The notes under the pieces were generated by a model that had not been told where the DNA came from, did not search any database, and worked only from the letters and a program-made list of their open reading frames with translations. Positions 54,497-62,986 of a stretch of DNA of 64,000 nt are shown here, piece after piece. Positions within the stretch are counted from its first letter, which is position 1; every line of letters begins with the position of its first letter. Source of the DNA: Paraburkholderia translucens (lineage in GTDB: Bacteria > Pseudomonadota > Gammaproteobacteria > Burkholderiales > Burkholderiaceae); assembly GCF_020881035.1 (NCBI RefSeq), contig NZ_JAJITC010000007.1, positions 248,001-312,000 of the forward strand. The letters are read 5' to 3'. A program made the position numbers and the translations under genes.

Positions 54497-57400
54497 TGAG
54501 CCAGTCCGTTCTTCGCGCTGACCCCAACGGTATTCCGTCGACCCTCAAGGAGGCAGTCGTCGATAGTATCCTGAACCTGACTTACGCACAACTCAGTGGC
54601 CAGGGGAAAACCGGTCAATATATTTTCGGCGCCCGTCCGAGGGCGCTTTTGAACTCCGGCTTTCTGTTGCCACAGCGCAGCCCGACGGGCGACGACGAAG
54701 TAACTTCGCCCATCTGGATATCGTCCCACGGCATGCAAATGCAGCTCAATGCGGCCACCCCTTCAGTGATAACCGTGCAGCCTCGACTTTCGGTCTACGT
54801 GCGAACGCTGCCGCGAGAGGACGACCTCAAGCGACCAAACTGCAGGCCCGTTTTCATGATGCGTCAGGAGGTGGTTGCAGAGATCCAGGCGGAGCGCAAC
54901 AGAAAGCTGGACGAAGAATGGGAGAAGGTCAAAGGCGCATACACATCAAGATGGAAGCATCCGGAATGGACGGCTATTCGCGAAAGGATTGTCGATGGGA
55001 TCTATGCTGCAAAGGGGATCCCGAGACACCTCCTGACGTCTGATTTTCCGCCGAACGAGGTTGATCCGGAAGAGACACAACTCGACGAAACTGATTCGCC
55101 GGGTGAAACCAACCGCGAAGCGGTTGGCGTCACTGCTGGAGAGGCGCTGCCAATTCGGGACGATCACTTCGAGCCACTCACAGTCCCGCACAAGTGGATG
55201 AGACTTGACGTCGAACTCCCTGCACTGGAACTCGATACCGCGAAGCCCACCGAGGCACTTCTTTTCGATATTGATACGCACGCAGCGCTGATGAATGGCG
55301 CCGTGGCAAAGCGTCTCCTCGATTGGGCCCAAAGTGACGACCCAGACAACGGCGGAAAGGCATGGGGGTATCGTCATCAATTGACGATACCTGCTAGCCA
55401 GTACACAAAGTGGTCGGACTTCCTCGGGCTTGTGCGCAGGTCACAGCTGCGCATCGCTTTGCCGCAGATCCAGTTGAGCTGGGACCTGGAGTTGCACACT
55501 GACTGGCTCGATCCTTCCAAGCGTAGCTTTTTTCTCGCGCTTGAGAACGTCAGCCCCATGCCGCAGCAGCATATCGACGAAACTGAGGAAGCCGTCTTCC
55601 TTGTGTCTTTTCAAGCACGCGTTCCGATAGCGCTTCATCACCCGCTCAAACTGGAGCGCGTCGACCCTTACTATCGATATAACAAGTACCTCACCTATCC
55701 CGCAATGGGGCACAACTGCGGTGTCGTCCAAGAGGAATCCGATGCCGAAAATCGCTTGTTGCGGACGACTTGGACGCCCCGCTACACCCAACCACGCATA
55801 ATCCCGACTAGTGCGAATGGCGTTCAACGTGGAGTGCGCGCGCTAGCTGAGCCGGACGGCCTAGACGGTCTGACGCCGCTCGTGCCGGCCATGCAACAGT
55901 GGCTCGACGGCCTTCCCGCGCATGTGAATCCTGCGGAAGGGCTTGAATCATCCGACACGGACGGCATCGCACGCGAACAAGAGGCATTTCGTCTGGACCA
56001 GCAGAAATGGGCTTCAGAGATGGATGCAGTAGCAACCGGCTTAAAGTGTCTGCAGGAGTCTCGCGCAGTTTGGCGCAAGCGCGGGCCGCAGACCGATCCG
56101 AAAGCGATCGTCTACGAGGCGTGGCTCGCCATGAATGAGTCAATGGCCAACTTCATGAAGATCCGATTCAAAAGGGACGATAGTGAGTGGCGCCTTTTCC
56201 AGTTGGCCTTTGTCATCGCCAACATCCCCGCGTTGGCTTCACGTATTCCTGAATTCGCACACTTCTACGACAAGCGCAGAGACGACGCCGTCACGCTGCT
56301 GTACTTCGCGACCGGCGGTGGAAAATCCGAAGCGTTCTTCGGACTTCTGGCTTTCAACCTCATGTTTGATCGCCTTCGAAGGAAGAAACGCGGCATTACG
56401 GCACTCATTCGCTACCCGCTGCGGCTTCTGACAATCCAACAGGCGCAGCGATGCGCGCGCGTACTGGCGCAAGGCGAACTTGTACGCCGTCACCGCGGGT
56501 ACGAAGGAGATCCACTATCCATCGGCTTTTGGGTCGGTAGCGGTGGTTCGCCGAATCGGCATAGTGCCAAGGGGGTCAAGAGTATCCCGACCGTATCCGC
56601 TAGCCCACCCACTCTGGACAACGAGCTAGCCCTCCGGGAGAAAGACTCTAAGTATTCGGCAGCGATGCGTGCATGGCGCAAATTGCCCAAATGTCCCTTT
56701 TGTGGGGGTGAAACTGCACTTCGGCTATTTGTTGACCATGGAGACCAGACGCTCGGCCACGTCTGCACAGATATTCACTGTGACTCCAACGAGGGCCAAT
56801 GGAGGGCTATGCCCTTCTACATTGTCGATGAAGACATCTACGACCTCGCGCCGTCGGTCCTCCTTGGCACAGTGGACAAGCTGGCGCTCATCGGCCACTC
56901 AGGCCGCACGATCAGGCGCATCTACGGGATGTTCGGCGTAGCGCCATGGATCAATCCGGTCAATGGGCGGCTGTATGTGCCCGTTGACAACCGCGAGCTT
57001 GCCACAGGGCCCGCAGCAAAGGGCATGGAGGGAGTCTACCCCGCCTACCCTTCTGGTAAGCGCGTGTTCCATGACCCATTCCCGAGCCTCATCATTCAGG
57101 ACGAAGCGCATTTGCTGGACGAGTCGCTTGGCACGTTTGCTGGGCTGTTCGAATCGGCATTAGATGCCGTATTCGCGTACTTGGCGACGCCACTCGGGAG
57201 CTTGGTAACTGTAGACGACCAAGGCCACAGGCGCCGTTCGAAGGTTATCGCTGCCTCCGCAACGGTCGCCGAGCCGGAAAGACAACTCGAACACCTATAT
57301 CAACGGTCGATTCCTGCTACCCAGTTTCCAGAGCCCGGTCCGTCGCTTTACAAGTCCTTCTACTCCGAGCCGGCGGAGGCAGACGAGGTTCAGCGCCGGG

Positions 57401-58698
57401 CCTACCAGGATGTAGAAGTGGCCAGCAAACAGGCCCGCGTGTACACGGCTTTCATGACCAACGGTAAGCCGCACACCTCGACCAGCGTCGCAGTGCTGTC
57501 TGGCTTTCACCTCACAATCACGCGTCTATTCGACAGCCTGACGAGCGGTATCCAGCCGGAGTTCCAGGCCGGACTCCAGATGCTGGTCGATCACCTCTCC
57601 CAAGGGCCACTTCAGGGCTTGCACGCGCAGGCCCTGGTCGCCGCGAGCGCGTCGGAACTTGCCACACTCATCGATCTTCATCGTATCGCGCTGACCTATG
57701 TCACCAACAAGAAGGGTGGCGACCAAATCATGGCGGCCGAGGCAGAAGAGACGCGAAAGCGGCACCTCAATGAAGGCATTGACTTGGGAGGCTTGGACAC
57801 CCGACTCATCACCGGTTCGGTGGAGCAAGGCGAAATACAGAACGTCGTGGATACCGCGCAACGCCGCGTTGCCCCGGACGAACCGCTGCCACAGCTGAGG
57901 GAGCAGTTGCGTTCAGTCATTGCTACATCCGCTATCTCGCACGGCGTCGACGTTGACGAGTTCAACTCGATGTTTTTCGCTGGTATGCCATCAGACATTG
58001 CCGAATACATCCAGGCATCGTCCCGCGTAGGTCGCACACACATCGGCTTCGTGGTATTGGTGCCAACGCCGCAACGGCGTCGCGACCGGCACATTGTGCA
58101 TGTGTTCGATATTTTCCATCGTTTCCTTGAGCGTATGGTTCAGCCAGCTGCAATTGACCGCTGGGCGGAACGCGCGGTCGAGCGCGTATTCCCTAGCCTG
58201 TTTCAGGCCTATTTGTTAGGCGTGGTGCCCAGCGTTGAGCTATTTCGATTGCCGGAGTCTGAGAAAGGCAAGGTGTCCGACTTCAGCTTCATTCCCAACG
58301 TTCGACGGGAATTCAACTCTCGGGGAGATGGGTTCATAAGAGAGATTGACAAGTTCATTGAACTAGCGGTCGGGCTACGCGAAAACTTCGCTCCGGAAGG
58401 CGAAGAGCACTACCGCGGCCTAGTTGACAAACAAGCGCGCAATCTCATCGTCGACGCGTGGAGCAGCGCGCTTTGGGGCAGCGGGACGATGGACGGTTAC
58501 TTCAAAGGCCAGACCGATTTGATGCTGAAACCAATGACGTCGTTGCGTGACGTAGACCTTGGAGGTGTTATCCAGGCATCAACCCGTGACGCCAGCGGCC
58601 ATAAGCAGTTACCGGGCGAAATTCAATTGGTGATGGATCTCGTTCGTCATGGCGTAGGCAATAACGATGGTGCTGACAACGCACTCACCGGGGACTGA
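54496..58698 (+). CDS. drmA: DISARM helicase DrmA
   Basis: 1400 residues. N-terminal ~590 residues are DrmA-specific. Then the SF2 helicase core: Walker A YFATGGGKSEAF (ATGGGKS 605-611), ITALIRYPLRLLTIQQAQR (motif Ia), DEAH box QDEAHLLDESLG (869-872), a zinc-type CPFCGG ... CTDIHC group (about 733-760), and at the C-terminus SAISHGVDVDEFNSMFFAGM (motif V) and YIQASSRVGRTHIG (motif VI). DrmA with DrmB forms the core DNA-loading complex of DISARM. It is coupled to the 926-residue gene upstream (1-bp overlap) and leads directly into drmB. Length fits the large DrmA proteins. Confidence 0.88.
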   Translation: MSQSVLRADPNGIPSTLKEAVVDSILNLTYAQLSGQGKTGQYIFGARPRALLNSGFLLPQRSPTGDDEVTSPIWISSHGMQMQLNAATPSVITVQPRLSVYVRTLPREDDLKRPNCRPVFMMRQEVVAEIQAERNRKLDEEWEKVKGAYTSRWKHPEWTAIRERIVDGIYAAKGIPRHLLTSDFPPNEVDPEETQLDETDSPGETNREAVGVTAGEALPIRDDHFEPLTVPHKWMRLDVELPALELDTAKPTEALLFDIDTHAALMNGAVAKRLLDWAQSDDPDNGGKAWGYRHQLTIPASQYTKWSDFLGLVRRSQLRIALPQIQLSWDLELHTDWLDPSKRSFFLALENVSPMPQQHIDETEEAVFLVSFQARVPIALHHPLKLERVDPYYRYNKYLTYPAMGHNCGVVQEESDAENRLLRTTWTPRYTQPRIIPTSANGVQRGVRALAEPDGLDGLTPLVPAMQQWLDGLPAHVNPAEGLESSDTDGIAREQEAFRLDQQKWASEMDAVATGLKCLQESRAVWRKRGPQTDPKAIVYEAWLAMNESMANFMKIRFKRDDSEWRLFQLAFVIANIPALASRIPEFAHFYDKRRDDAVTLLYFATGGGKSEAFFGLLAFNLMFDRLRRKKRGITALIRYPLRLLTIQQAQRCARVLAQGELVRRHRGYEGDPLSIGFWVGSGGSPNRHSAKGVKSIPTVSASPPTLDNELALREKDSKYSAAMRAWRKLPKCPFCGGETALRLFVDHGDQTLGHVCTDIHCDSNEGQWRAMPFYIVDEDIYDLAPSVLLGTVDKLALIGHSGRTIRRIYGMFGVAPWINPVNGRLYVPVDNRELATGPAAKGMEGVYPAYPSGKRVFHDPFPSLIIQDEAHLLDESLGTFAGLFESALDAVFAYLATPLGSLVTVDDQGHRRRSKVIAASATVAEPERQLEHLYQRSIPATQFPEPGPSLYKSFYSEPAEADEVQRRAYQDVEVASKQARVYTAFMTNGKPHTSTSVAVLSGFHLTITRLFDSLTSGIQPEFQAGLQMLVDHLSQGPLQGLHAQALVAASASELATLIDLHRIALTYVTNKKGGDQIMAAEAEETRKRHLNEGIDLGGLDTRLITGSVEQGEIQNVVDTAQRRVAPDEPLPQLREQLRSVIATSAISHGVDVDEFNSMFFAGMPSDIAEYIQASSRVGRTHIGFVVLVPTPQRRRDRHIVHVFDIFHRFLERMVQPAAIDRWAERAVERVFPSLFQAYLLGVVPSVELFRLPESEKGKVSDFSFIPNVRREFNSRGDGFIREIDKFIELAVGLRENFAPEGEEHYRGLVDKQARNLIVDAWSSALWGSGTMDGYFKGQTDLMLKPMTSLRDVDLGGVIQASTRDASGHKQLPGEIQLVMDLVRHGVGNNDGADNALTGD

Positions 58699-58699
58699 C

Positions 58700-59845
58700 A
58701 TGACAAACCGTAGAGACTTCCTCCAGAGCGAAGACGAAGAAAAGACGCTCAGCGCGCCGACTATGGTGCGTTCGCGAGGACAACTCGGCTCCGCGTATGC
58801 GCCAGGAGCGTTCTTTACCTTCGAAGGTGGATTGGGAGCGTGCATTTCCGTTCCGGACCTCTCGGCCACCGTAGACGACGCCCCCATTCAGCCTGCAACC
58901 AAAGCGCAGATCGTCCTGAGACTGCAGGAAATCTGGCAGAGCTGGTTTGCTCGAGCGTATGCCGTCGGCACGGATGAGCGTCAGATCGACCCGCGCCAGT
59001 GTCTTGACGAACCGCTTCTGCGCGGGTCCTCCGTCGTTCCAATGGGCGCAGACCGTCTGGCATTTTTGAGCCCGCTTAGGATGGGATACGCGCCCGCGCC
59101 GCTAACCTTCGTATGTAACAAGTGCCGCCTGTTCAGGCGCTTCGAATCGGCCCACGAATTGGCAGCCAACGTGCGCCAACTGAGAAATACGCAATGTGCT
59201 GCCCCCGACACCAACGGGCCGTGTCAATGGCGCCAAGTAGACGTCATTTTCGTTCACTGGTCTGGTGAATGGATGCCAGTCACTCCCGGCCGTTGGGAGT
59301 GGGATGACCGGAATAACGCCCTTAGGCTCAACGGCGAGGATTGCAAGGTCTGCGGGGGGCGCTCCTTCAAGCTCAATACCGACTCGCCACGCATCGGCCA
59401 ATGGCACTTCTACTGCGCCAATCCAACTTGCGGTCACAAAGGGTCAAACGAGTGGCGCCAGAACGATCCATTCACTACGGAAATCTTCCGAGACAGAGCC
59501 AGCACGCGCGTGGGTGAACGCCGTATGGAGGCCATCTCGTATCGCGCGTCATCAGCTTACTACGCGCAGTCGGAGCAATTTGTCCTCTTCCCAGAGTCGG
59601 AGCATCAGCTCCTCATGATGCTCGAACCGCAACGCCAGGCAGACCTCGCTGCTTTTATTGGCACCCAGTTCCGATTCGGGGGCGAAGAACTCACTGCGGA
59701 TGACATGAAATCAGCATTGTTGGCGGCAGGTCAAGAGAGCGAGTGGCAGTCGTATGAGAATTGGTCAAGCATGTTGAACATGGCCCGCAAAGGGGGGATG
59801 CGAAAATTCAGGAGATGGCAGAAAGCGAGCTTAAGAAGCTTGTGA
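58700..59845 (+). CDS. drmB: DISARM DrmB, N-terminal part (frameshifted gene)
   Basis: About 381 residues, start at 58700, 1 base after the DrmA stop. It has the DrmB-type N-terminal region with zinc pairs: FVCNKCRLFRR, TQCAAPDTNGPCQ, DCKVCGGRSFKL and HFYCANPTCGHK. After NMARKGG (near 59797) the reading turns to a random basic tail and stops at 59845, while the true continuation is in the next frame from 59798 on. DrmB partners DrmA to form a complex that loads on and unwinds unmodified DNA. The break makes this copy either inactive, expressed by recoding, or a base-call error; see the slip-site entry. Confidence 0.75.
   Translation: MTNRRDFLQSEDEEKTLSAPTMVRSRGQLGSAYAPGAFFTFEGGLGACISVPDLSATVDDAPIQPATKAQIVLRLQEIWQSWFARAYAVGTDERQIDPRQCLDEPLLRGSSVVPMGADRLAFLSPLRMGYAPAPLTFVCNKCRLFRRFESAHELAANVRQLRNTQCAAPDTNGPCQWRQVDVIFVHWSGEWMPVTPGRWEWDDRNNALRLNGEDCKVCGGRSFKLNTDSPRIGQWHFYCANPTCGHKGSNEWRQNDPFTTEIFRDRASTRVGERRMEAISYRASSAYYAQSEQFVLFPESEHQLLMMLEPQRQADLAAFIGTQFRFGGEELTADDMKSALLAAGQESEWQSYENWSSMLNMARKGGMRKFRRWQKASLRSL
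59789..59797 (+). other. AAAGGGGGG tract at the drmB frame break
   Basis: Zero-frame codons are CGC AAA GGG GGG ATG. The C-terminal half of drmB is read one base earlier (AGG GGG GAT GCG AAA). Insertion of one G, or a -1 slip on the G run, would give an unbroken protein ...MARKGGDAKIQEMAESEL.... The site is a 6-base G run after 3 A. Confidence 0.8.
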
Positions 59846-60927
59846 CGAGATGGACCGCCGGCGACTCTCCGCTCGTGCGGTCAAGCATCGACCTCCCTCC
59901 GACTGTCAACGCGCAACTTGCGTCGCGTAGTGAATACACCAGCCGTTTCGACCCATTTGTCCTCGCAGTCGAGCATGAAGCACTAAGCAGAGGAAAACTG
60001 TTCGCCCCCCGCGATGGCAGTCGCGCGAAGTTCGTGCGATTCAATCATCTCGACAAGGACCTTGCTCCGAAGGATGCGACCACGAAGGCTACCCAGGAAG
60101 CCGAGACGCAGGTACTGATGAATAAGCTCGGCATGGCCGATCTCGGCCTGATTCGCGAGTTCGACCTGTGCCGCTTCACCCATGGATATACGCGTGTATC
60201 GGCGATACCGACACTGAACAAGCGTAACCAAAACGTCCCCGTCCGCTTAAGGCTGTTCGATCCGCTGCGCAATGGGAAGCGACCGATCTACGTCGTAACG
60301 CAAGCGAACGAGGCGCTGTATGTGAGGCTTAACCCAGTAGTGGTGTATCAGTGGCTTCAGGCCGTCGGCGTACTGGATTTGCCAGTCTGGGATGAGCGTG
60401 CGACTGTAAAGCTCGGTGGCAAGGTGCTGGAGACGGCGCACCCGTTCGGCCGCTACTTCGCTCTTCTTAAGGAGGGTGACGCGTCGACCTATCGCTATGT
60501 ATACACGCTCTTGCACACCTACGCGCACGTGATCATGAAGAACGTGGCCGAACTTTCCGGACTCGATCTGGGCTCAATGGGCGAGTACATCTTCCCATTG
60601 GACTTGGCATTCGTGGTCTATAGGAATGGCACGACAATGGACCTGGGAAATTTGTCGTCACTCTGGCGCAACCAGAACAATCGTTTCCTCTCCCGCTTGC
60701 TCAACGCTTCTACGCATCGCTGCAACTCCGGACGGCTCTGCGACACGGCAGGCGGTGCCTGCCCGGACTGTATCATGATCCCCGAGACATCGTGCATCGC
60801 ACAAAATCAGCTTCTTTCTCGTGCCGTGCTGAAAGGCGGCCCGCCACCACGTGAAGATGCAACGCACAAAGGGCAGCGGATCACTGGTTTTCTCGACGTC
60901 GTAAATTCCGTCAACGGTGTGACCTGA
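59815..60927 (+). CDS. drmB: DISARM DrmB, C-terminal DUF1998 part (frameshifted gene)
   Basis: About 370 residues from the first usable ATG (59815; the open frame begins upstream at a TTG, 59761). It continues DrmB: VTRWTAGDSPLVRS, EFDLCRFTHGYTRVSAIPTL, the helix YRYVYTLLHTYAHVIMKNVA, YIFPLDLAFVVYRNGTTMDL and the C-terminal zinc set CNSGRLCDTAGGACPDCIMI plus ETSC. That is the DUF1998 domain. If translated alone it would lack the N-terminal zinc region. No clear ribosome binding site before 59815, which argues for a frameshift or error over a separate gene. Last gene of the DISARM-like operon; DrmC (PLD-type) does not follow. Confidence 0.75.
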   Translation: MAESELKKLVTRWTAGDSPLVRSSIDLPPTVNAQLASRSEYTSRFDPFVLAVEHEALSRGKLFAPRDGSRAKFVRFNHLDKDLAPKDATTKATQEAETQVLMNKLGMADLGLIREFDLCRFTHGYTRVSAIPTLNKRNQNVPVRLRLFDPLRNGKRPIYVVTQANEALYVRLNPVVVYQWLQAVGVLDLPVWDERATVKLGGKVLETAHPFGRYFALLKEGDASTYRYVYTLLHTYAHVIMKNVAELSGLDLGSMGEYIFPLDLAFVVYRNGTTMDLGNLSSLWRNQNNRFLSRLLNASTHRCNSGRLCDTAGGACPDCIMIPETSCIAQNQLLSRAVLKGGPPPREDATHKGQRITGFLDVVNSVNGVT

Positions 60928-60939
60928 TGAGCACCGTGG

Positions 60940-61161
60940 GTGCCCACCACCCGGCTTGAGGTGGCGGGTCGCCCCTTGACCTGCCAGCGCGACGAGCGCT
61001 TGGTCCGGGATCTATCCCCGTACAGGAACGACAATTATCGTAATCTAAGCGGGTATGAGGGACCTGTTGTGATCCATGACATCCCTGATCCAGTTCGGCG
61101 GATCCTCGACCGAGCCAGTCGCGCCCAGATGCCGGGTCTCGCTACCTCGGCGGATCTTTGA
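60940..61161 (+). CDS. possible small protein (73 aa) after drmB
   Basis: GTG start at 60940, 12 bases after the drmB stop. The sequence (VPTTRLEVAGRPLTCQRDER ... YEGPVVIHDIPDPVRRILDR) has charge and hydrophobic spacing of a real small domain. I do not recognise it. It could be an accessory of the defence operon or the tail of a lost gene. Weak start, no obvious Shine-Dalgarno. Confidence 0.3.
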   Translation: MPTTRLEVAGRPLTCQRDERLVRDLSPYRNDNYRNLSGYEGPVVIHDIPDPVRRILDRASRAQMPGLATSADL

Positions 61162-61250
61162 GTGCTGCCACCGGCACCGGGCCTCTTGCCTCGTCGCAAA
61201 GTGATTCGATGAATCTTCATCTCCCGATAACTCCCTCAAGCACGCTTGAG

Positions 61251-61663
61251 TCAGTGCTGACCTCTCGCCAGCTCATCAGAAAACCTCAGCAGTTCAAACC
61301 GGAGCACGTGGTCTAGTCGGTGAAAAATCCGCTTAAGCTCCTGCCGATATCTCAGCTTGTTGGGCGAGTCTGCCCCATGGATTAATGCCGTACGCAGCAT
61401 ATTTGCGACCCCAGCGTAACGCACATCGCCCTTGATTCTCTGACATGTCCTGAGGACCACTTCGAGCAAGCAGCGTTTAAAGCGGTCACCGAGTTTTGGA
61501 GACTGGGTCCTGACAAGTTCTCAATGCTTTTATTTATGATGTTCTGCCGTGAATCACGGAGGGCCGCGTATCGGCGATGCTCTTCCAACGGCGCATCCCC
61601 GATCACGTTGTGACTCTCATCGTCAGTATATCTGCCGCCATCGAGAAATCCGATCGCCATCAA
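61251..61663 (-). pseudogene. frameshifted gene of unknown function
   Basis: On the minus strand the first part (from 61663) reads MMAIGFLDGGRYTDDESHNV ... RRYAALRDSRQNIINKSIEN and stops making sense near 61515. In the next frame the text goes on with VRTQSPKLGDRFKRCLLEVV, RIKGDVRYAGVANMLRTALI and LRYRQELKRIFHRLDHVLRF, ending at 61251. Joined, the two halves give about 130 coherent residues, so this looks like one helical protein broken by a 1-base indel. No family recognised. Confidence 0.4.
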
Positions 61664-61686
61664 TCACTTGCTGCCCAGTCCGGAAA

Positions 61687-61725
61687 GGTTATCCACAGCG
61701 TTGTGAACAAAAACTGTGAATAACC
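61687..61725. other. palindromic cluster of DnaA-box-like sites (candidate origin element)
   Basis: Inverted repeat GGTTATCCACAG (61687-61698) and CTGTGAATAACC (61714-61725), 12-base arms with one mismatch. The arms contain TTATCCACA and, inverted, TTATTCACA, both matching the DnaA box consensus TTATNCACA. Between them TGTGAACAA (61702-61710) is, inverted, TTGTTCACA, a known weaker variant. Three boxes in 39 bp at 0.3 kb before plasmid-type genes suggest an origin or control element. Confidence 0.5.
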
Positions 61726-61769
61726 GAGGCTTCGCTGTTCCCTCCCGATCGAACTCGTGCTCTGGCACG

Positions 61770-61930
61770 CCCGGCATCCGGTTTCCCGCCCTGTCCCGCG
61801 ACCGTAGTCGAAGGCCGGACGGCGTCAAGGGGCGAGGGACCGTGTTGCCCGCACCATCCCTCGCCTCTCTCCTTGACACCGCCCGGCCTTCGACTCCTTG
61901 GGTCGCACGGGCAGGAAACCGGGTGCCGGG
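61770..61930. repeat. large imperfect inverted repeat (about 70-75 bp arms)
   Basis: Left arm 61770-61839 begins CCCGGCATCCGGTTTCCCGC and runs through GTCGAAGGCCGGACGGCGTC to GCGAGGGA. Right arm 61856-61930, read in reverse complement, is CCCGGCACCCGGTTTCCTGC ... GTCGAAGGCCGGGCGGTGTC ... GCGAGGGAT. Loop about 16 bases. The arms differ by small substitutions and short indels, so it is an old, possibly selected, structure. No gene inside. Confidence 0.75.
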
Positions 61931-62032
61931 CAAAACAGAAGCCAACCCCGAGTTCCACCGGGAAGGTTTCGCACGCAAACGGCAAGACCATCCCGCAGCC
62001 CGCAATTCAACCTTCTTGCTGTGGAGAACGCC

Positions 62033-62866
62033 ATGCAACTTGCCTCATCTTTCCGTTACGGCTCCCCGATGCTACGCGCCAACGCGCCTTTGTCGGACGA
62101 CCAGATTCGCCACGTCGCGCCGTCGATCTTCGCGGATGGCAAGCACGAAAGCCGCTCGGAACGCTACACCTACATTCCGACCATCGACGTGCTGCGCGGC
62201 CTGCGAAATGAAGGTTTCCAGCCGTTCATGGTCTGCCAGACCCGCGTGCGCGACGAAGGCAAGCGCGAATACACAAAGCATATGCTCCGACTTCGCCCCA
62301 CCAAGCAGATTATCGGTGACGAGGCCAACGAAATCGTGCTTTTGAACTCGCACGATGGCACGAGCAGCTATCAGATGCTCGCAGGCGTGCTGCGCTTCGT
62401 CTGTCAGAACGGAATGGTGGCGGGCGACAACGTCCGCGATATACGCGTGCCGCACAAAGGCAACATCGTCCAGAACGTCATCAATGGCGCATTCGACGTG
62501 CTCGACGGCTTCGATCTGATCCGCGAGCAGAAGGACGGCATGCGTGCCGTCGAACTGAACCGCGACGAGCAGCACGCCTTCGCCCGTTCCGCGCTCGCAC
62601 TGCGCTACGACCCGACCGACGCCGAGGAACCAGCCCCGGTCACCGAAAGCCAGCTACTTGCCCCGCGCCGCTTCGAGGATCGCCGCGACGACCTCTGGAC
62701 GGTCTTCAACCGTGTGCAGGAAAACCTCACGAAGGGCGGCCTTCATGGCCGTTCGCGCAGCGGGCGCGCGATGTCCACACGCCCCATCACAGGCATCGAC
62801 CAGAACGTGAAGCTCAACCGCGCGCTGTGGATGCTCGCTGACGCCATGCGCCAGCTGAAGGCGTAA
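62033..62866 (+). CDS. DUF932 domain-containing protein (plasmid/phage-type)
   Basis: 277 residues from ATG 62033 (GGAG 7 bases upstream). DUF932 blocks: YGSPMLRANAPLSDDQIRHV, ERYTYIPTIDVLRGLRNEGF, KHMLRLRPTKQIIGDEANEI, VLRFVCQNGMVAGDNVRDIR and VNQ-like VPHKGNIVQNVINGAFDVLD. The family is common on plasmids, phages and integrative elements, often near anti-restriction genes, and its biochemical role is unsettled. It lies between the large inverted repeat and a ParB-type gene on the same strand (120-bp gap). Suggests that this end of the window is mobile or plasmid DNA. Confidence 0.85.
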   Translation: MQLASSFRYGSPMLRANAPLSDDQIRHVAPSIFADGKHESRSERYTYIPTIDVLRGLRNEGFQPFMVCQTRVRDEGKREYTKHMLRLRPTKQIIGDEANEIVLLNSHDGTSSYQMLAGVLRFVCQNGMVAGDNVRDIRVPHKGNIVQNVINGAFDVLDGFDLIREQKDGMRAVELNRDEQHAFARSALALRYDPTDAEEPAPVTESQLLAPRRFEDRRDDLWTVFNRVQENLTKGGLHGRSRSGRAMSTRPITGIDQNVKLNRALWMLADAMRQLKA

Positions 62867-62986
62867 GCGCCACAGGGGCGGCAACGTCGCGCCGCCTCAC
62901 CCTATCAGGACTCCTATCCGGGTCACGTCCTGATGGAATCGGGCAGTACTGGACCCGGAACCTTCATTAATTTTCTGGAGTCAGTC

